NCBI RefSeq assembly: GCF_000147715.2
Contig: NC_017934.1
Coordinates: forward strand, 310,001 to 374,000
Reading direction: 5' to 3'
Source: Mesotoga prima MesG1.Ag.4.2
GTDB lineage: Bacteria; Thermotogota; Thermotogae; Petrotogales; Kosmotogaceae
Length of the DNA stretch: 64,000 bases
This document shows positions 56,016 to 64,000 of this stretch, one piece after another; within the stretch, counting starts at the first letter, position 1, and each line of letters begins with the position of its first letter. The notes below the pieces were generated by a model that made no database searches, was not told the DNA's origin, and was given only the letters and a program-made list of their open reading frames with translations. The position numbers and the translations under genes are program-made.

Positions 56016-56773
56016 TTGAAGCCCGAAACCTTACGAGAAAGTTTGGGACTCTCGTAGCTGTAGATAGATTGAATCTTAACATTGCTTCCGGTGAAATATA
56101 TGGCTTTCTTGGACCAAACGGAGCGGGAAAGACAACTACCATAAAGATGCTCACAGGAATTATCTCTCCTAGTCTGGGAGAGATATTTATCGACGGTCTT
56201 GACATGCAAAAGGACCTAATGGAGATCAAGAGGTTGATTTCAGTTGTCCCTGATGAACCAAAGATGTACGAGAATCTAAAGGGGCTGGAATTCGTCAAAT
56301 TCATTATTGACGTCTATCGTCTCCCAGTGAAGGAAACTCTTAAAAAGCTCAATAATCTGGCTGAAGCCTTCAAGATCGATTATCTTGGGAAATACATAGG
56401 TGATTATTCGCATGGAATGAAACAGAAGCTGATGGTTGCAATTGCTCTGATGAGAGAACCATCAGTGGTCTTTCTTGACGAACCTACAGTTGGTCTAGAC
56501 GCCTCGAGCGCGGGAAAGCTGAGAATCTTGCTCAGAAATATGGCCGATAATGGAACAACTGTGTTTATGACTACTCACGTTCTTGAAGTGGCCGAAAAGA
56601 TGTGTGATCGAATCGGGATAATCGATAGCGGAAGGCTGATCGCTGAAGGTACTCTTTCAGATTTGAAAGAGAGTTTTGGAAGAGCTGAATCAAGTCTAGA
56701 GGAACTCTTTCTTGATATAACAGGCGACGGAGAAACCAAACTATCTATTGAAGGTTTCGAAGGGGAAGCTTGA
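56012..56773 (+). CDS. ABC transporter ATP-binding protein
   Basis: The 253-residue ATPase is of the single-domain exporter type (CcmA/NatA/YhaQ-like): Walker A GFLGPNGAGKTTTIKML, Q-loop PDEPKMYENL, signature YSHGMKQKLMVAIAL and Walker B VVFLDEPTVGLDASSAGKL. It overlaps dnaB by four bases. The next gene encodes a small membrane protein that may be its membrane partner, but it is too short for a typical permease. Substrate unknown. Confidence 0.9.
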   Translation: MIEARNLTRKFGTLVAVDRLNLNIASGEIYGFLGPNGAGKTTTIKMLTGIISPSLGEIFIDGLDMQKDLMEIKRLISVVPDEPKMYENLKGLEFVKFIIDVYRLPVKETLKKLNNLAEAFKIDYLGKYIGDYSHGMKQKLMVAIALMREPSVVFLDEPTVGLDASSAGKLRILLRNMADNGTTVFMTTHVLEVAEKMCDRIGIIDSGRLIAEGTLSDLKESFGRAESSLEELFLDITGDGETKLSIEGFEGEA

Positions 56774-56775
56774 AG

Positions 56776-57330
56776 ATGCGACTTCTTCTTGTTCAGGAGT
56801 CTCTAATAGGAATGCTGGCTGTGTCGATGTTTTTTTGGAGCGCCTCTCTCTCAAGTGCTGTTTTGCTAATTGCGATTGTACTTGGATTGCTTGTTTACAG
56901 ACCGGAGCTGGAGAATAAAATCGTTTCGAAGGACAGTTTACTGGAAATGGTCAGGGGAGTACTGAAGAGACCATTAACAATGGTTCTAATAGTTGCGATA
57001 ATAGTATTGCGTAATCCAGGTGCTTACTCGATTCTTGCGATCATTTCTTCCATTTGTTTAGTTACTTCTCTTGCATCGGTCTCCTTTCTTATCTTCAAAG
57101 AACTCAGAAGGATAAGAGAGAATGTCCTGGCCATTTTCATTACCGTTGCTTCAATTATCTCGGGATGGCTATTTTCCGATTTTCTCTCCGCTCCATTCTT
57201 CAGCGGTAAGTTCCTTCCATCCTTTTGGATCTTCAAAATATCGGAAGGCGATCTCGTCGGCTTCCTAATGGTATCAGTATTGTCTATATGGCTTTTTAGA
57301 ATGAGGCATAGATTAGACAAGAATACGTAG
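56776..57330 (+). CDS. Membrane protein next to the ABC ATPase
   Basis: The 184-residue protein has about five to six membrane helices and short basic loops, ending RMRHRLDKN. TTG 56770 overlaps the ATPase stop, but ATG 56776 lies ten bases after AGGGG. It probably pairs with the ATPase at 56012 as a small permease or accessory subunit. I do not recognise the family. Confidence 0.7.
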   Translation: MRLLLVQESLIGMLAVSMFFWSASLSSAVLLIAIVLGLLVYRPELENKIVSKDSLLEMVRGVLKRPLTMVLIVAIIVLRNPGAYSILAIISSICLVTSLASVSFLIFKELRRIRENVLAIFITVASIISGWLFSDFLSAPFFSGKFLPSFWIFKISEGDLVGFLMVSVLSIWLFRMRHRLDKNT

Positions 57331-57417
57331 ATTACGATCCCAAACAAAGCCTTAACTATAGAAAACTCAATGCGTAGTACAATCTAAGCGAAATCATTGA
57401 AGGGAGTTGAAAAACAA

Positions 57418-57843
57418 ATGCAAGTATCACTTGATCAGTTTTTGGGAGCAATCATGTCGAGAGTAGATAATCTGGAGGCAACTATAGACGATTTAAGACT
57501 GAGAACAAATATCGCCATGCGTTTGGTTAAGTCGGTCGTTCCGGAACTTACTAGAGACGATGTTGAGAAGGCAGTTAGTGAAGAGCTTGAAATCACAAAG
57601 AACGCCGGTATGATGGAAGAAAGCGATGAGATTGAGGAGATTTCTTCAAGATTGACAGACAGCATCTTTGAATGGCTGCAGGGTGATGTAGCTGAACTGA
57701 GAGAAAAAATGGATGCCTACAGAAAAAAACTACAAGAAGCTATGGAAGCCGAAAAGAACAGAGTAATCGATGTCGCTCCTGCGGGTTTTGTGAATCAGCT
57801 TGGCCAGGAAAAGGGTCAAAAAAAGGGAAAGCTCCTGTTTTAG
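57418..57843 (+). CDS. Coiled-coil hypothetical protein
   Basis: The 141-residue protein is acidic and helical with two coiled-coil-like stretches (SRVDNLEATIDDLRLRTNIA and VAELREKMDAYRKKLQEAME) and a basic end (GQKKGKLLF). The frame is open to a TTG at 57397, but ATG 57418 starts MQVSLDQFLG. It is separated from the upstream gene by about 90 bases. I do not recognise it. The following hairpin ends its transcript. Confidence 0.65.
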   Translation: MQVSLDQFLGAIMSRVDNLEATIDDLRLRTNIAMRLVKSVVPELTRDDVEKAVSEELEITKNAGMMEESDEIEEISSRLTDSIFEWLQGDVAELREKMDAYRKKLQEAMEAEKNRVIDVAPAGFVNQLGQEKGQKKGKLLF

Positions 57844-57850
57844 AAGATGA

Positions 57851-57876
57851 ACTGAGGCGCATAGCGCCTCAGTTTC
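57851..57876. terminator. Hairpin between convergent genes
   Basis: ACTGAGGCGC (57851-57860) pairs with GCGCCTCAGT (57864-57873) around ATA. The plus side ends in TTTCC and the minus side in TTCATC, so the T runs are short. The stop of the minus-strand M42 gene lies in the right arm. Confidence 0.65.
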
Positions 57877-58897
57877 CTACATATCCCTCAATAAGCTTCA
57901 AAGTGTTTTCAAGTGCTTTGTAATGTGTCCTTTCATATCCGTGAGACGCTTCTACTCCTGGTCCAATAAGACCGAACCTAACATCGTATCCCGCTCTCAA
58001 AGAAGCTTCTACGTCTGAACCGTAGAATGGATAAATGTCAACAGAATAGTCGGCGCCAACTCTTTTTGCCGATTCAATAAGGCTTCTGACAACTGTGCTA
58101 TCATAAGGACCTCCCGAATCTTTGGCACATATTGAAACGACATACTCGTCGGTTCTAAGAGTATCGCCAACGGCACCCATATCGACTGAGATGATTTCTT
58201 CGCTGTCATCCGGCATTGCGGCCGATGCGCCGTGACCCACTTCTTCGTAATTTGAGAAGAATAGGTAAGTCTTCCTGGAACAGGTTACCTTGCCTTCCGA
58301 AACTCTTCTTGCAAAATCAAGCAGAACGGCAACACTGGCTTTATCGTCGAGGTGTCTTGACTTCACGAAGCCATTCTTTGTCACAGTTGCTCTAGGATCG
58401 AAAGAGACAAAATCACCTGCCTCGATTCCCAGCTTCTGTAGATCTTCGGCGTTCTTGAGTTCTTCGTCGACACGTATCTCCATGTTTGCGATTTTTCTTT
58501 CAAGAGATCTGGCATTTTCGAAGACATGAACTGAAGGTGAGATCGATTGAATAGTCCCGCTGAAAGTCTTTCCCGTCTTTGAGTGTATGATGCAGTTTTC
58601 ATTTTCTATGCTGTTCATTGTGAAACCACCGACGTTCGTTATTTCCAGGCGTCCGTTAGGCTTCAAAGACTTCACCATCGCTCCAAGCGTATCGACATGA
58701 GCGGCAAGTACTATTGGGTTTCCCCTTCCACCTATTTCAACTACAAGAGCTCCCTTTCTGGTTCTTCGAGGACTGAATCCAAGCCTTTTTAACTCGGAGT
58801 CGAGATAACCGATGATTGAATCTGTAAATCCAGATGGACTGGGAATATTAACAAGATCGACAAGCTCTTTCACTATATACAATTCACTGTAGTTCAC
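57869..58897 (-). CDS. M42-family glutamyl-type aminopeptidase
   Basis: M42 peptidases are large zinc aminopeptidases acting on peptides in the cytoplasm. The 342-residue protein has all expected ligands: VLAAHVDTLG (first His and Asp), SRHLDDKASV (bridging Asp), NYEEVGHGAS (catalytic Glu and Glu ligand), ISVDMGAVGD, and the last His in EASHGYERTH. The start ATG lies 17 bases downstream of the SufB-like stop. Peptides imported by the transporter at 46749-53419 are possible substrates. Confidence 0.94.
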   Translation of the reverse strand: MNYSELYIVKELVDLVNIPSPSGFTDSIIGYLDSELKRLGFSPRRTRKGALVVEIGGRGNPIVLAAHVDTLGAMVKSLKPNGRLEITNVGGFTMNSIENENCIIHSKTGKTFSGTIQSISPSVHVFENARSLERKIANMEIRVDEELKNAEDLQKLGIEAGDFVSFDPRATVTKNGFVKSRHLDDKASVAVLLDFARRVSEGKVTCSRKTYLFFSNYEEVGHGASAAMPDDSEEIISVDMGAVGDTLRTDEYVVSICAKDSGGPYDSTVVRSLIESAKRVGADYSVDIYPFYGSDVEASLRAGYDVRFGLIGPGVEASHGYERTHYKALENTLKLIEGYVGN

Positions 58898-58914
58898 AAA
58901 GACTCCCTCCGATT

Positions 58915-59871
58915 TTATCTGAGCATTCCTCTAACAATCATATCGGTTGCCTCTTCTTCAGTCAGTCCCTTGGACATAAGGGTCTCCATCTGCTTGACAT
59001 TTACTCTCCCTATCGAGGCTTCGTGGGTAAGCTCGGCCTTTTCATTTCTCACGTACAATTCGGGAACTGTTCCAACCTCAACAGAGTCGCCTTTAATTAT
59101 CTCGTTGCATTCTATGTGTCCCTTTGAATAGGCCGCATTTCCATAAGCTTTATTGATGATCTTCGCCCTACTCCTGTCTGTTGCAAAAACCGTGGTCTTT
59201 GCTATTCCCGAAGAGCCTTCACCGTTAAGATACAGCTGCTCGTCTATTTCGAGATAATCGTCATCTCTCTCGTAAACCTTGGATTCTATGTGGGCCGACG
59301 CGTCTTTTTCAAGATCAACATTCATCTTTACGAAGAGCTTGCCTACCCTGGTCTTAGTTAGATAAAAGAGATTCTGGAATCTCCCGCCTTCTCTAACTAC
59401 CGTATTGTAGGTTGCCTTCACGGTTACTCCACCGTCTTTGCTGTGCATGTGAGTGTCTTCGTAAAGCATTTCGGAGTAATTCCCCACATCGGTATCTGCA
59501 ATCATGGAATGAGTAAAATTCACACCGCTGGGGAAAACACAGTGCGATATGAATTTTGCCTTGGTGTGGTCTCCAAGACGGTTATGAATAAGAACCTCTT
59601 GGGTACCTTCTGGTTTGAGATAACCTGTACAGAGATGAATGGGGTTTTCAATAACCGTTCCACCATCAATTTCAAGCCAGATTTCCACTCCGTTGGTTAG
59701 TTCCTTTGCTCTTACGTGGACTCCGTCAACCGTGTTTCTGCCAATAACCTTATTACCGCTTACAATTATAGACACAATGTCCTTTCTCAAGAAATCTGAA
59801 ACATTTCCACCGGCTCTCTCGTACTCTTTGGCAATGGCGGTGAATTCTCTTTCGAAGTTTGAGTTAATCAT
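58915..59871 (-). CDS. Short SufB/SufD-like scaffold protein (SmsB-type)
   Basis: The 318-residue protein keeps only the SufBD beta-helix core, with the tail EASIGRVNVKQMETLMSKGLTEEEATDMIVRGM typical of the family (part: ASIGRVNVKQMETLMSKGL) and HSMIADTDVGNYSEMLYED near 120-140. It lacks the N-terminal helical region of SufB at 33409. Its gene partner is a SufC-like ATPase that overlaps it by eight bases. This arrangement equals the minimal SmsCB system described as the ancestor of SUF and common in archaea and some anaerobes. The full cluster role is inferred. Confidence 0.85.
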   Translation of the reverse strand: MINSNFEREFTAIAKEYERAGGNVSDFLRKDIVSIIVSGNKVIGRNTVDGVHVRAKELTNGVEIWLEIDGGTVIENPIHLCTGYLKPEGTQEVLIHNRLGDHTKAKFISHCVFPSGVNFTHSMIADTDVGNYSEMLYEDTHMHSKDGGVTVKATYNTVVREGGRFQNLFYLTKTRVGKLFVKMNVDLEKDASAHIESKVYERDDDYLEIDEQLYLNGEGSSGIAKTTVFATDRSRAKIINKAYGNAAYSKGHIECNEIIKGDSVEVGTVPELYVRNEKAELTHEASIGRVNVKQMETLMSKGLTEEEATDMIVRGMLR

Positions 59872-60601
59872 CTATCTGTCCGCCTTCTGTTATAGGTTCA
59901 TTTATGTGTTGACAGTTATCACATAGCTTTCTGTAGAAATTCACTATTTCCTCAGGCTCTCCGGAAGCCAGAATTCTTCCTCCACAAAGAAGGAAGGCCT
60001 CATCGGCCATCCTTGCGATTTCTTCTCTGTGAGTAATGATTATCACTATTGAGCCTTTGTCACTGAGTCTTTCCAGCACTCTTTCTATCATTTCCATTGA
60101 CATAATATCTATACCGGAATCCGGTTCGTCAAGAATTGTTACCTTTGGACTAATGAGAATTATCGAGGCTAATTCTACTCTCTTCCTCTCCCCGCCGCTA
60201 AGGGATTCATCGACGAATCTATCCAGATATTCATTATTTAGTCCTACAACTGACAGGGTCTCATTGAGTTCTTCCTTTGAAAGCTTGAGTTTTCCACCCA
60301 AAGTCAGATACTCCTTTACTGTTAATCCTTGAAATCTAACCGGTTCCTGCCAGCCAAGAGTAATACCCTTCCTTGCTCTCTCAGATACAGAAAGAAGATC
60401 TATCTCTTCTCCATCAAAGACAACATTTCCTTCGTAGTCTCTGTGAGATTCAAGACCCATTAGAACATATGATAATGTTGATTTTCCAACACCATTATTG
60501 CCGAGTATCGCGTAGACACGCCCCGATTCAAAGGTGGCCGTAAGGGTGTTTAGAATCTCTCGCTCATCTCGAACCAACTTTATTCCTTTAACTTCTAGCA
60601 T
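59864..60601 (-). CDS. SufC-like ATPase (SmsC-type)
   Basis: The 245-residue ATPase has Walker A GNNGVGKSTLSYV, the Q-loop ITLGWQEPVRFQGL, the signature LSGGERKRVELASI and Walker B TILDEPDSGIDIMSM, closest to SufC. It carries a C-terminal CDNC pair (KLCDNCQHINEP) not present in the SufC at 32654. An open frame extends to 60742 across the neighbouring gene, but ATG 60601 has GGAGGT six bases upstream. The partner SufB-like gene follows. Confidence 0.87.
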   Translation of the reverse strand: MLEVKGIKLVRDEREILNTLTATFESGRVYAILGNNGVGKSTLSYVLMGLESHRDYEGNVVFDGEEIDLLSVSERARKGITLGWQEPVRFQGLTVKEYLTLGGKLKLSKEELNETLSVVGLNNEYLDRFVDESLSGGERKRVELASIILISPKVTILDEPDSGIDIMSMEMIERVLERLSDKGSIVIIITHREEIARMADEAFLLCGGRILASGEPEEIVNFYRKLCDNCQHINEPITEGGQIDD

Positions 60602-60701
60602 CCACATACCTCCATTACGATTACCACTATCATAAGTCCGATTAATAAAGTCCGCAATGCCTTGAATATTACCTGTGTAACACCCATGTGACTTTTGGTC
60701 C

Positions 60702-63452
60702 TTACCAGGTTGAATAGAGTTCTTTGAATCTCTCCATTTCATTCAAAACTGTTTCTGCCTTCTTCAGGTTTTCTCCGGCAAACCTTTCTTCTTCAATATT
60801 CCTTGAAATCTCCGAGGACTTATCCAGACACCATTCATACACCCCATCGTACAGGTTATTGAACCACTCTCTGGGAACGTACTCTTTTAGCGGAGTTAGC
60901 TCACCGATCGCTCCAAGAGGAACAACCTGGTCAGTAGTTCTCATCACGTTCCAGGCGAAAACTTCCTTTTCTGCCAGCTCCAGTATCTTGTCAAGAGCAT
61001 TTAGACCGTAAGCTAGAAGAAGATTTCTTGCGTACTCTCCATATATGCTGTCATTCCCTTTTAACCATCCTCCAGGATTATAGGCTATTGCTACGTCATA
61101 AAGCAGATTCAGATTGTCTTTCTCTGAAACAGGGATCTCTTGTATCTTATGCACAAGATTATTCAAACCAACGGTATCAGTTACGTAAGGTTCGAGCTTC
61201 TCGAGTTCAACGGAAATTCTCTCTGATGAGACAATTACTCGAAAGAGCAGACTTGCTGCATTTCTTACAACCTGCAGATCGGGTGATGTCTTTATAGATC
61301 GCAAAAGCGCATCAATAGCATCAAGAGTTACTTGATAATCGATCAATAGTTCTGTGTTGACTTCTTTCAAAAGGTCGGAAACATCTGTCGCAGCAAGATC
61401 CGGCTTTAGCAGACTTTGCAGTTCTTTGAGATAAGCGTGGTCGATTTCCAGTCCAGGCAGCATTCCGCAAGGTAATACGTCGTTGGTAAGCCAGGAAGAG
61501 AAGATGTCTTTTCTCGAAAATATCTCTCCGAAGGCATTGCCAATATTGTTGCCTGACATGTTGAGCTTAAGTCGAAAGTCTTCCTTTCTCTGAGGTGTCA
61601 AGTACACGTACCCCAGGTATGCTTCTGCAAGATACTGACTACCGGAAATCTCTCTTGCAGTTGATAGATTTCTCAAGGCCGAGTAAAAACTGTCTGTTGA
61701 ATCCCTCCTCGCATTAAGAAGAGCCGAAGAAGCAGATCTCAGTTTAGAATTCAGCCCCGACAGGGTAGATTCATATGCTTCTTCACGGTCCTCGGAAGCT
61801 ATTGATTCGAGCAGTTCGGTCGGTGCGCTTGGATACATCTCCTGAAGAGTTTTTAGCCTTTCAGAGATATACTGTCCTTCTTGAAGATTCGCATACTTAT
61901 CTTCAACGTTCTCCAGAGCCTCGATTTCTTTTTTGATGCTTTCTATGGAGCTTATCAGCTGTGGCACTTGAGGATTTATGGCCTCAATCCTTCTATAATC
62001 TATGTAGCCCTTGGTGAAAAAACCTTCTGAAAAGAAAGTGCGGCTCATCAAGACAGTGGTGGTCAAAGCGAAGATCACCAAAATAAGCGGGACAAGTTTT
62101 CCAACATTGAAAGTAATTCTTTTTTCTTCATTAAAATCGGGGCTCATGAGGAAACCAAAGAGAAAGACTGCAAATAAAGCATTGGGCATCAGATGACCCG
62201 GGAAAGAGAGTATTGAATGCGCGAAAATTACAAGGAGACCGGCCGTGAGAAAAATGTACTGGACAATCTTATCGATTGAGGGGGTTCGCCTTACAACCCT
62301 GATTGTGTACAGAAACATTGAGAGAATAAACCAGGCAACAATAGCCATTCCTACCATTCCCGTTTCACCCAGTTGCTGAAGGTATTCATTATGAGTTCGG
62401 ATACTGTTCAGGCCAGCAACATACATGTAATCAGGTTCTTCCAGAAGAACCCTTCCCATGTTCTCTGTAGAAAGGTACTTGTAAGAACCAAAACCAGTAC
62501 CGAAGATAGTCGAGCCTTTCCACTGTTTAATTGCTGCCTTCCACTGAAGAACTCTTACGTCCACTGAGACGTTGTCTTCAGTTGTATAGGTTAGTCTCTC
62601 AGAGAAACTGAACCGCCCACCCGTCAGAAAATTGTCTCCAGAATATACAATCATTATAATTATGGCCGCGAATATTAGCAAGATTAGGAACAATTTATTG
62701 AAAACTGTGGCAAAGGGCCTCAACCTAAACTTCAGAAGTGAGATTATCAAGAAAACCGCTAGAAAGGTAAATGATCCTATTACCGAGTAATATACGGCTC
62801 TAGTTTGACCTATCAAGATCACTATCAGGAAAATGGAGAAAACACCCAGGTAAAAAATGTGTCTGAGCTTTTCACGCTTCCACAGAACTCTACTTGAGAT
62901 AGTAAGAAAGGCAGTGGGGAATAGCAACATTGCCATGAGGTCCGTTGTGAAATTCACATTGCCGATGACTGAAGATAGGTTTCCTCTTGTAAATGGGTTG
63001 TTCTCCGTTCCCCACAGCAGACCGTGGCCAGTATAAAAGGAGAAAAGTGCATCGACTGCTATGACAAGCCCCGCAAGAACGAAAACTTGAAGGATGAACA
63101 TCAGTCTATCGGGTTTTTCTCCAGATATCAGTAACGAGAAGAGGAGGAACAACAGCAAATTCATCGCAAAACCGAGAGATGTCAGAAAGACATTGGGTAG
63201 AGTATCCAGCAGCTGGAAAGTCGTCAAACATGCGTAAATGCCAAACAACAAAGCAAGAACCTGAGGAAATGAAATACTCAGCTTGTAGGATCCCCTAACC
63301 GCCCTTAGAGAAACAAAGACGATAAAAACAGATATGGCGACCGATGCGAAATAGAACTTTGGTAGGCCCATGTCCCACGTAAAACCTTTAATAGCGAACA
63401 GCGAAGATCCAAGAACAAAGATGGTATAAAAGAAGTATCTTCCCTTACACAT
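60702..63452 (-). CDS. O-antigen ligase-like membrane protein with long soluble tail
   Basis: The roughly 916-residue protein has about 12 membrane helices in its first half and the O-antigen ligase (Wzy_C) segment with GTGFGSYKYLSTEN...RTHNEYLQQLGETGMVG (about 325-375), typical of WaaL/Wzy-type enzymes that join or polymerise surface polysaccharide. The last 440 residues (from about 475) are soluble, helical and lack a motif I can name, perhaps TPR-like. ATG 63452 follows GGGAGG closely. It stands apart from other sugar genes in the window. Ligase or polymerase activity is inferred from the domain. Confidence 0.8.
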   Translation of the reverse strand: MCKGRYFFYTIFVLGSSLFAIKGFTWDMGLPKFYFASVAISVFIVFVSLRAVRGSYKLSISFPQVLALLFGIYACLTTFQLLDTLPNVFLTSLGFAMNLLLFLLFSLLISGEKPDRLMFILQVFVLAGLVIAVDALFSFYTGHGLLWGTENNPFTRGNLSSVIGNVNFTTDLMAMLLFPTAFLTISSRVLWKREKLRHIFYLGVFSIFLIVILIGQTRAVYYSVIGSFTFLAVFLIISLLKFRLRPFATVFNKLFLILLIFAAIIIMIVYSGDNFLTGGRFSFSERLTYTTEDNVSVDVRVLQWKAAIKQWKGSTIFGTGFGSYKYLSTENMGRVLLEEPDYMYVAGLNSIRTHNEYLQQLGETGMVGMAIVAWFILSMFLYTIRVVRRTPSIDKIVQYIFLTAGLLVIFAHSILSFPGHLMPNALFAVFLFGFLMSPDFNEEKRITFNVGKLVPLILVIFALTTTVLMSRTFFSEGFFTKGYIDYRRIEAINPQVPQLISSIESIKKEIEALENVEDKYANLQEGQYISERLKTLQEMYPSAPTELLESIASEDREEAYESTLSGLNSKLRSASSALLNARRDSTDSFYSALRNLSTAREISGSQYLAEAYLGYVYLTPQRKEDFRLKLNMSGNNIGNAFGEIFSRKDIFSSWLTNDVLPCGMLPGLEIDHAYLKELQSLLKPDLAATDVSDLLKEVNTELLIDYQVTLDAIDALLRSIKTSPDLQVVRNAASLLFRVIVSSERISVELEKLEPYVTDTVGLNNLVHKIQEIPVSEKDNLNLLYDVAIAYNPGGWLKGNDSIYGEYARNLLLAYGLNALDKILELAEKEVFAWNVMRTTDQVVPLGAIGELTPLKEYVPREWFNNLYDGVYEWCLDKSSEISRNIEEERFAGENLKKAETVLNEMERFKELYSTW

Positions 63453-63515
63453 AGTGCCTCCCACCGTCCCCCTAATGAATGCCTGGATTTACTATTAACA
63501 ATGGCAAAAGAAGCA

Positions 63516-63905
63516 TCACCCAACCACAGTAACTATTACCTCCCGGTTTCTAGGTCCGTCAAATTCACAGAAATAGACGCACTGCCAGATTCCTAGCATC
63601 AATGAATTGTCTCTGAAGGGAACAGTAACTGAAGAACCCACTAGAGACGCCTTTATATGCGCATCGGAATTCCCTTCCATGTGCTTGAATTCTCTGTTCT
63701 CGGGTATGCTCTCGTCCATCCAAAAGAGAATGTCACGCACGACATCTGGATCGGAGTTTTCATTGATCGTTACTGCAGCAGTCGTATGCGGTACGAATAC
63801 ATTCACAAGCCCGTAAGAAGCCGTGGATTCCTTTACAGACTGGATAACAAGCTTCGTAATGTCTATGAACTGACTTTTGCGTTCCGTTTTTACGCTGTAT
63901 CGCAT
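63516..63905 (-). CDS. YjbQ/UPF0047 family protein
   Basis: YjbQ proteins are small trimeric proteins with weak thiamine-phosphate synthase activity reported; the real role is unclear. The 129 residues contain the family blocks NVFVPHTTAAVTINENSDPDV (part: VFVPHTTAAVTINEN), HMEGNSDAHIKASLVGSSVTVP and LGIWQCVYFCEFDGPRNR. It begins at ATG 63905, six bases after the stop of the partial gene upstream. Confidence 0.92.
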   Translation of the reverse strand: MRYSVKTERKSQFIDITKLVIQSVKESTASYGLVNVFVPHTTAAVTINENSDPDVVRDILFWMDESIPENREFKHMEGNSDAHIKASLVGSSVTVPFRDNSLMLGIWQCVYFCEFDGPRNREVIVTVVG

Positions 63906-63911
63906 GGTGCA

Positions 63912-64000
63912 TCAGTGAAAGACAACGTTTGTGATTATTACCACATATCCGTTGTGTTCCTCAAGCTGAACCTTAACGTTTTCTTCTTTGACTTTGTACT
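63912..64000 (-). CDS. C-terminal end of an unidentified gene, running off the window
   Basis: The last 28 codons and TGA stop of a minus-strand gene are visible (ending EEHNGYVVIITNVVFH). It is six bases upstream of yjbQ, so the two are probably cotranscribed. Too little remains to identify it. Confidence 0.5.
   Translation of the reverse strand, partial: YKVKEENVKVQLEEHNGYVVIITNVVFH

Overview
The window looks like chromosome from a mesophilic to moderately thermophilic member of the Thermotogota, most probably a Mesotoga/Kosmotoga-type organism. The strongest clue is the pair at 41319-44374: an SLH-domain coiled-coil rod protein followed by an outer-membrane beta-barrel, the architecture of the Thermotoga toga proteins Omp-alpha and Omp-beta. 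Frequent TTG/GTG starts, strong GGAGG ribosome sites, tightly overlapping genes and several other Thermotogota-style proteins agree. The genus is an inference.

Layout. 1-3430: a partial membrane gene and thiI (minus), then a secreted TPR protein, a membrane protein and a nitrilase-family amidase. 3436-4822: tRNA-Lys, a leader with two hairpins, and infC-rpmI-rplT, where infC appears to start at ATC. 4841-10388: OsmC-like protein, Mrp ATPase, mtnA, glyA, upp, a PfkB-family kinase and tdk, which suggests one-carbon and nucleoside salvage. 10625-15562: ffh-rpsP-khpA-rimM-trmD-SPOUT methyltransferase-rplS-lepB, a translation and secretion operon. 15582-18496: tRNA-Ser (minus), folE2, rsmG, rsmI and an M50-like protein that lacks one zinc ligand. 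18493-20300 (minus): DHH phosphoesterase and purine nucleoside phosphorylase. 20369-25672: acpP, an RluA-type pseudouridine synthase and an envelope-looking trio (HELAH membrane peptidase, DUF5693 protein, PEGA-repeat protein). 25705-31698: a minus-strand RsuA-type gene that looks leaderless, then recJ with a long helicase-like tail, a DUF3343 protein, an extended ruvX whose stop lies inside tRNA-Arg, and mreB.

31707-37651: a DUF368 (PopT-type) lipid transporter (minus) and a complete sufCBDSU iron-sulfur operon behind an extended -10 promoter with a tandem repeat. 37704-39722 (minus): a small protein and a TPR protein, divergent from secG-tyrS with overlapping -10 elements. 41319-44858: the toga pair and a small membrane protein. 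44859-46748: about 1.9 kb without an intact gene, holding the frameshifted end of an IS1634/IS4-type transposase. 46749-53419 (minus): an oligopeptide ABC transporter (D, F, A, B, C in transcription order) with unusual insertions in two subunits. 53530-57843: an AlaX-type editing protein, dnaB, an ABC ATPase with a small membrane partner and a coiled-coil protein. 57869-64000 (minus): M42 aminopeptidase, a second minimal SUF-like pair (SufB-like and SufC-like, as in SmsCB), an O-antigen-ligase-like protein with a large soluble tail, YjbQ and a partial gene.

Most of the window is housekeeping. I see no CRISPR array, phage, defence island or classical novel system. The parts most worth a second look are the ATC start of infC, the ruvX/tRNA-Arg overlap, the recJ tail, the coexistence of two SUF-type assembly systems, two probable leaderless promoters and the peptidase-DUF5693-PEGA cluster.
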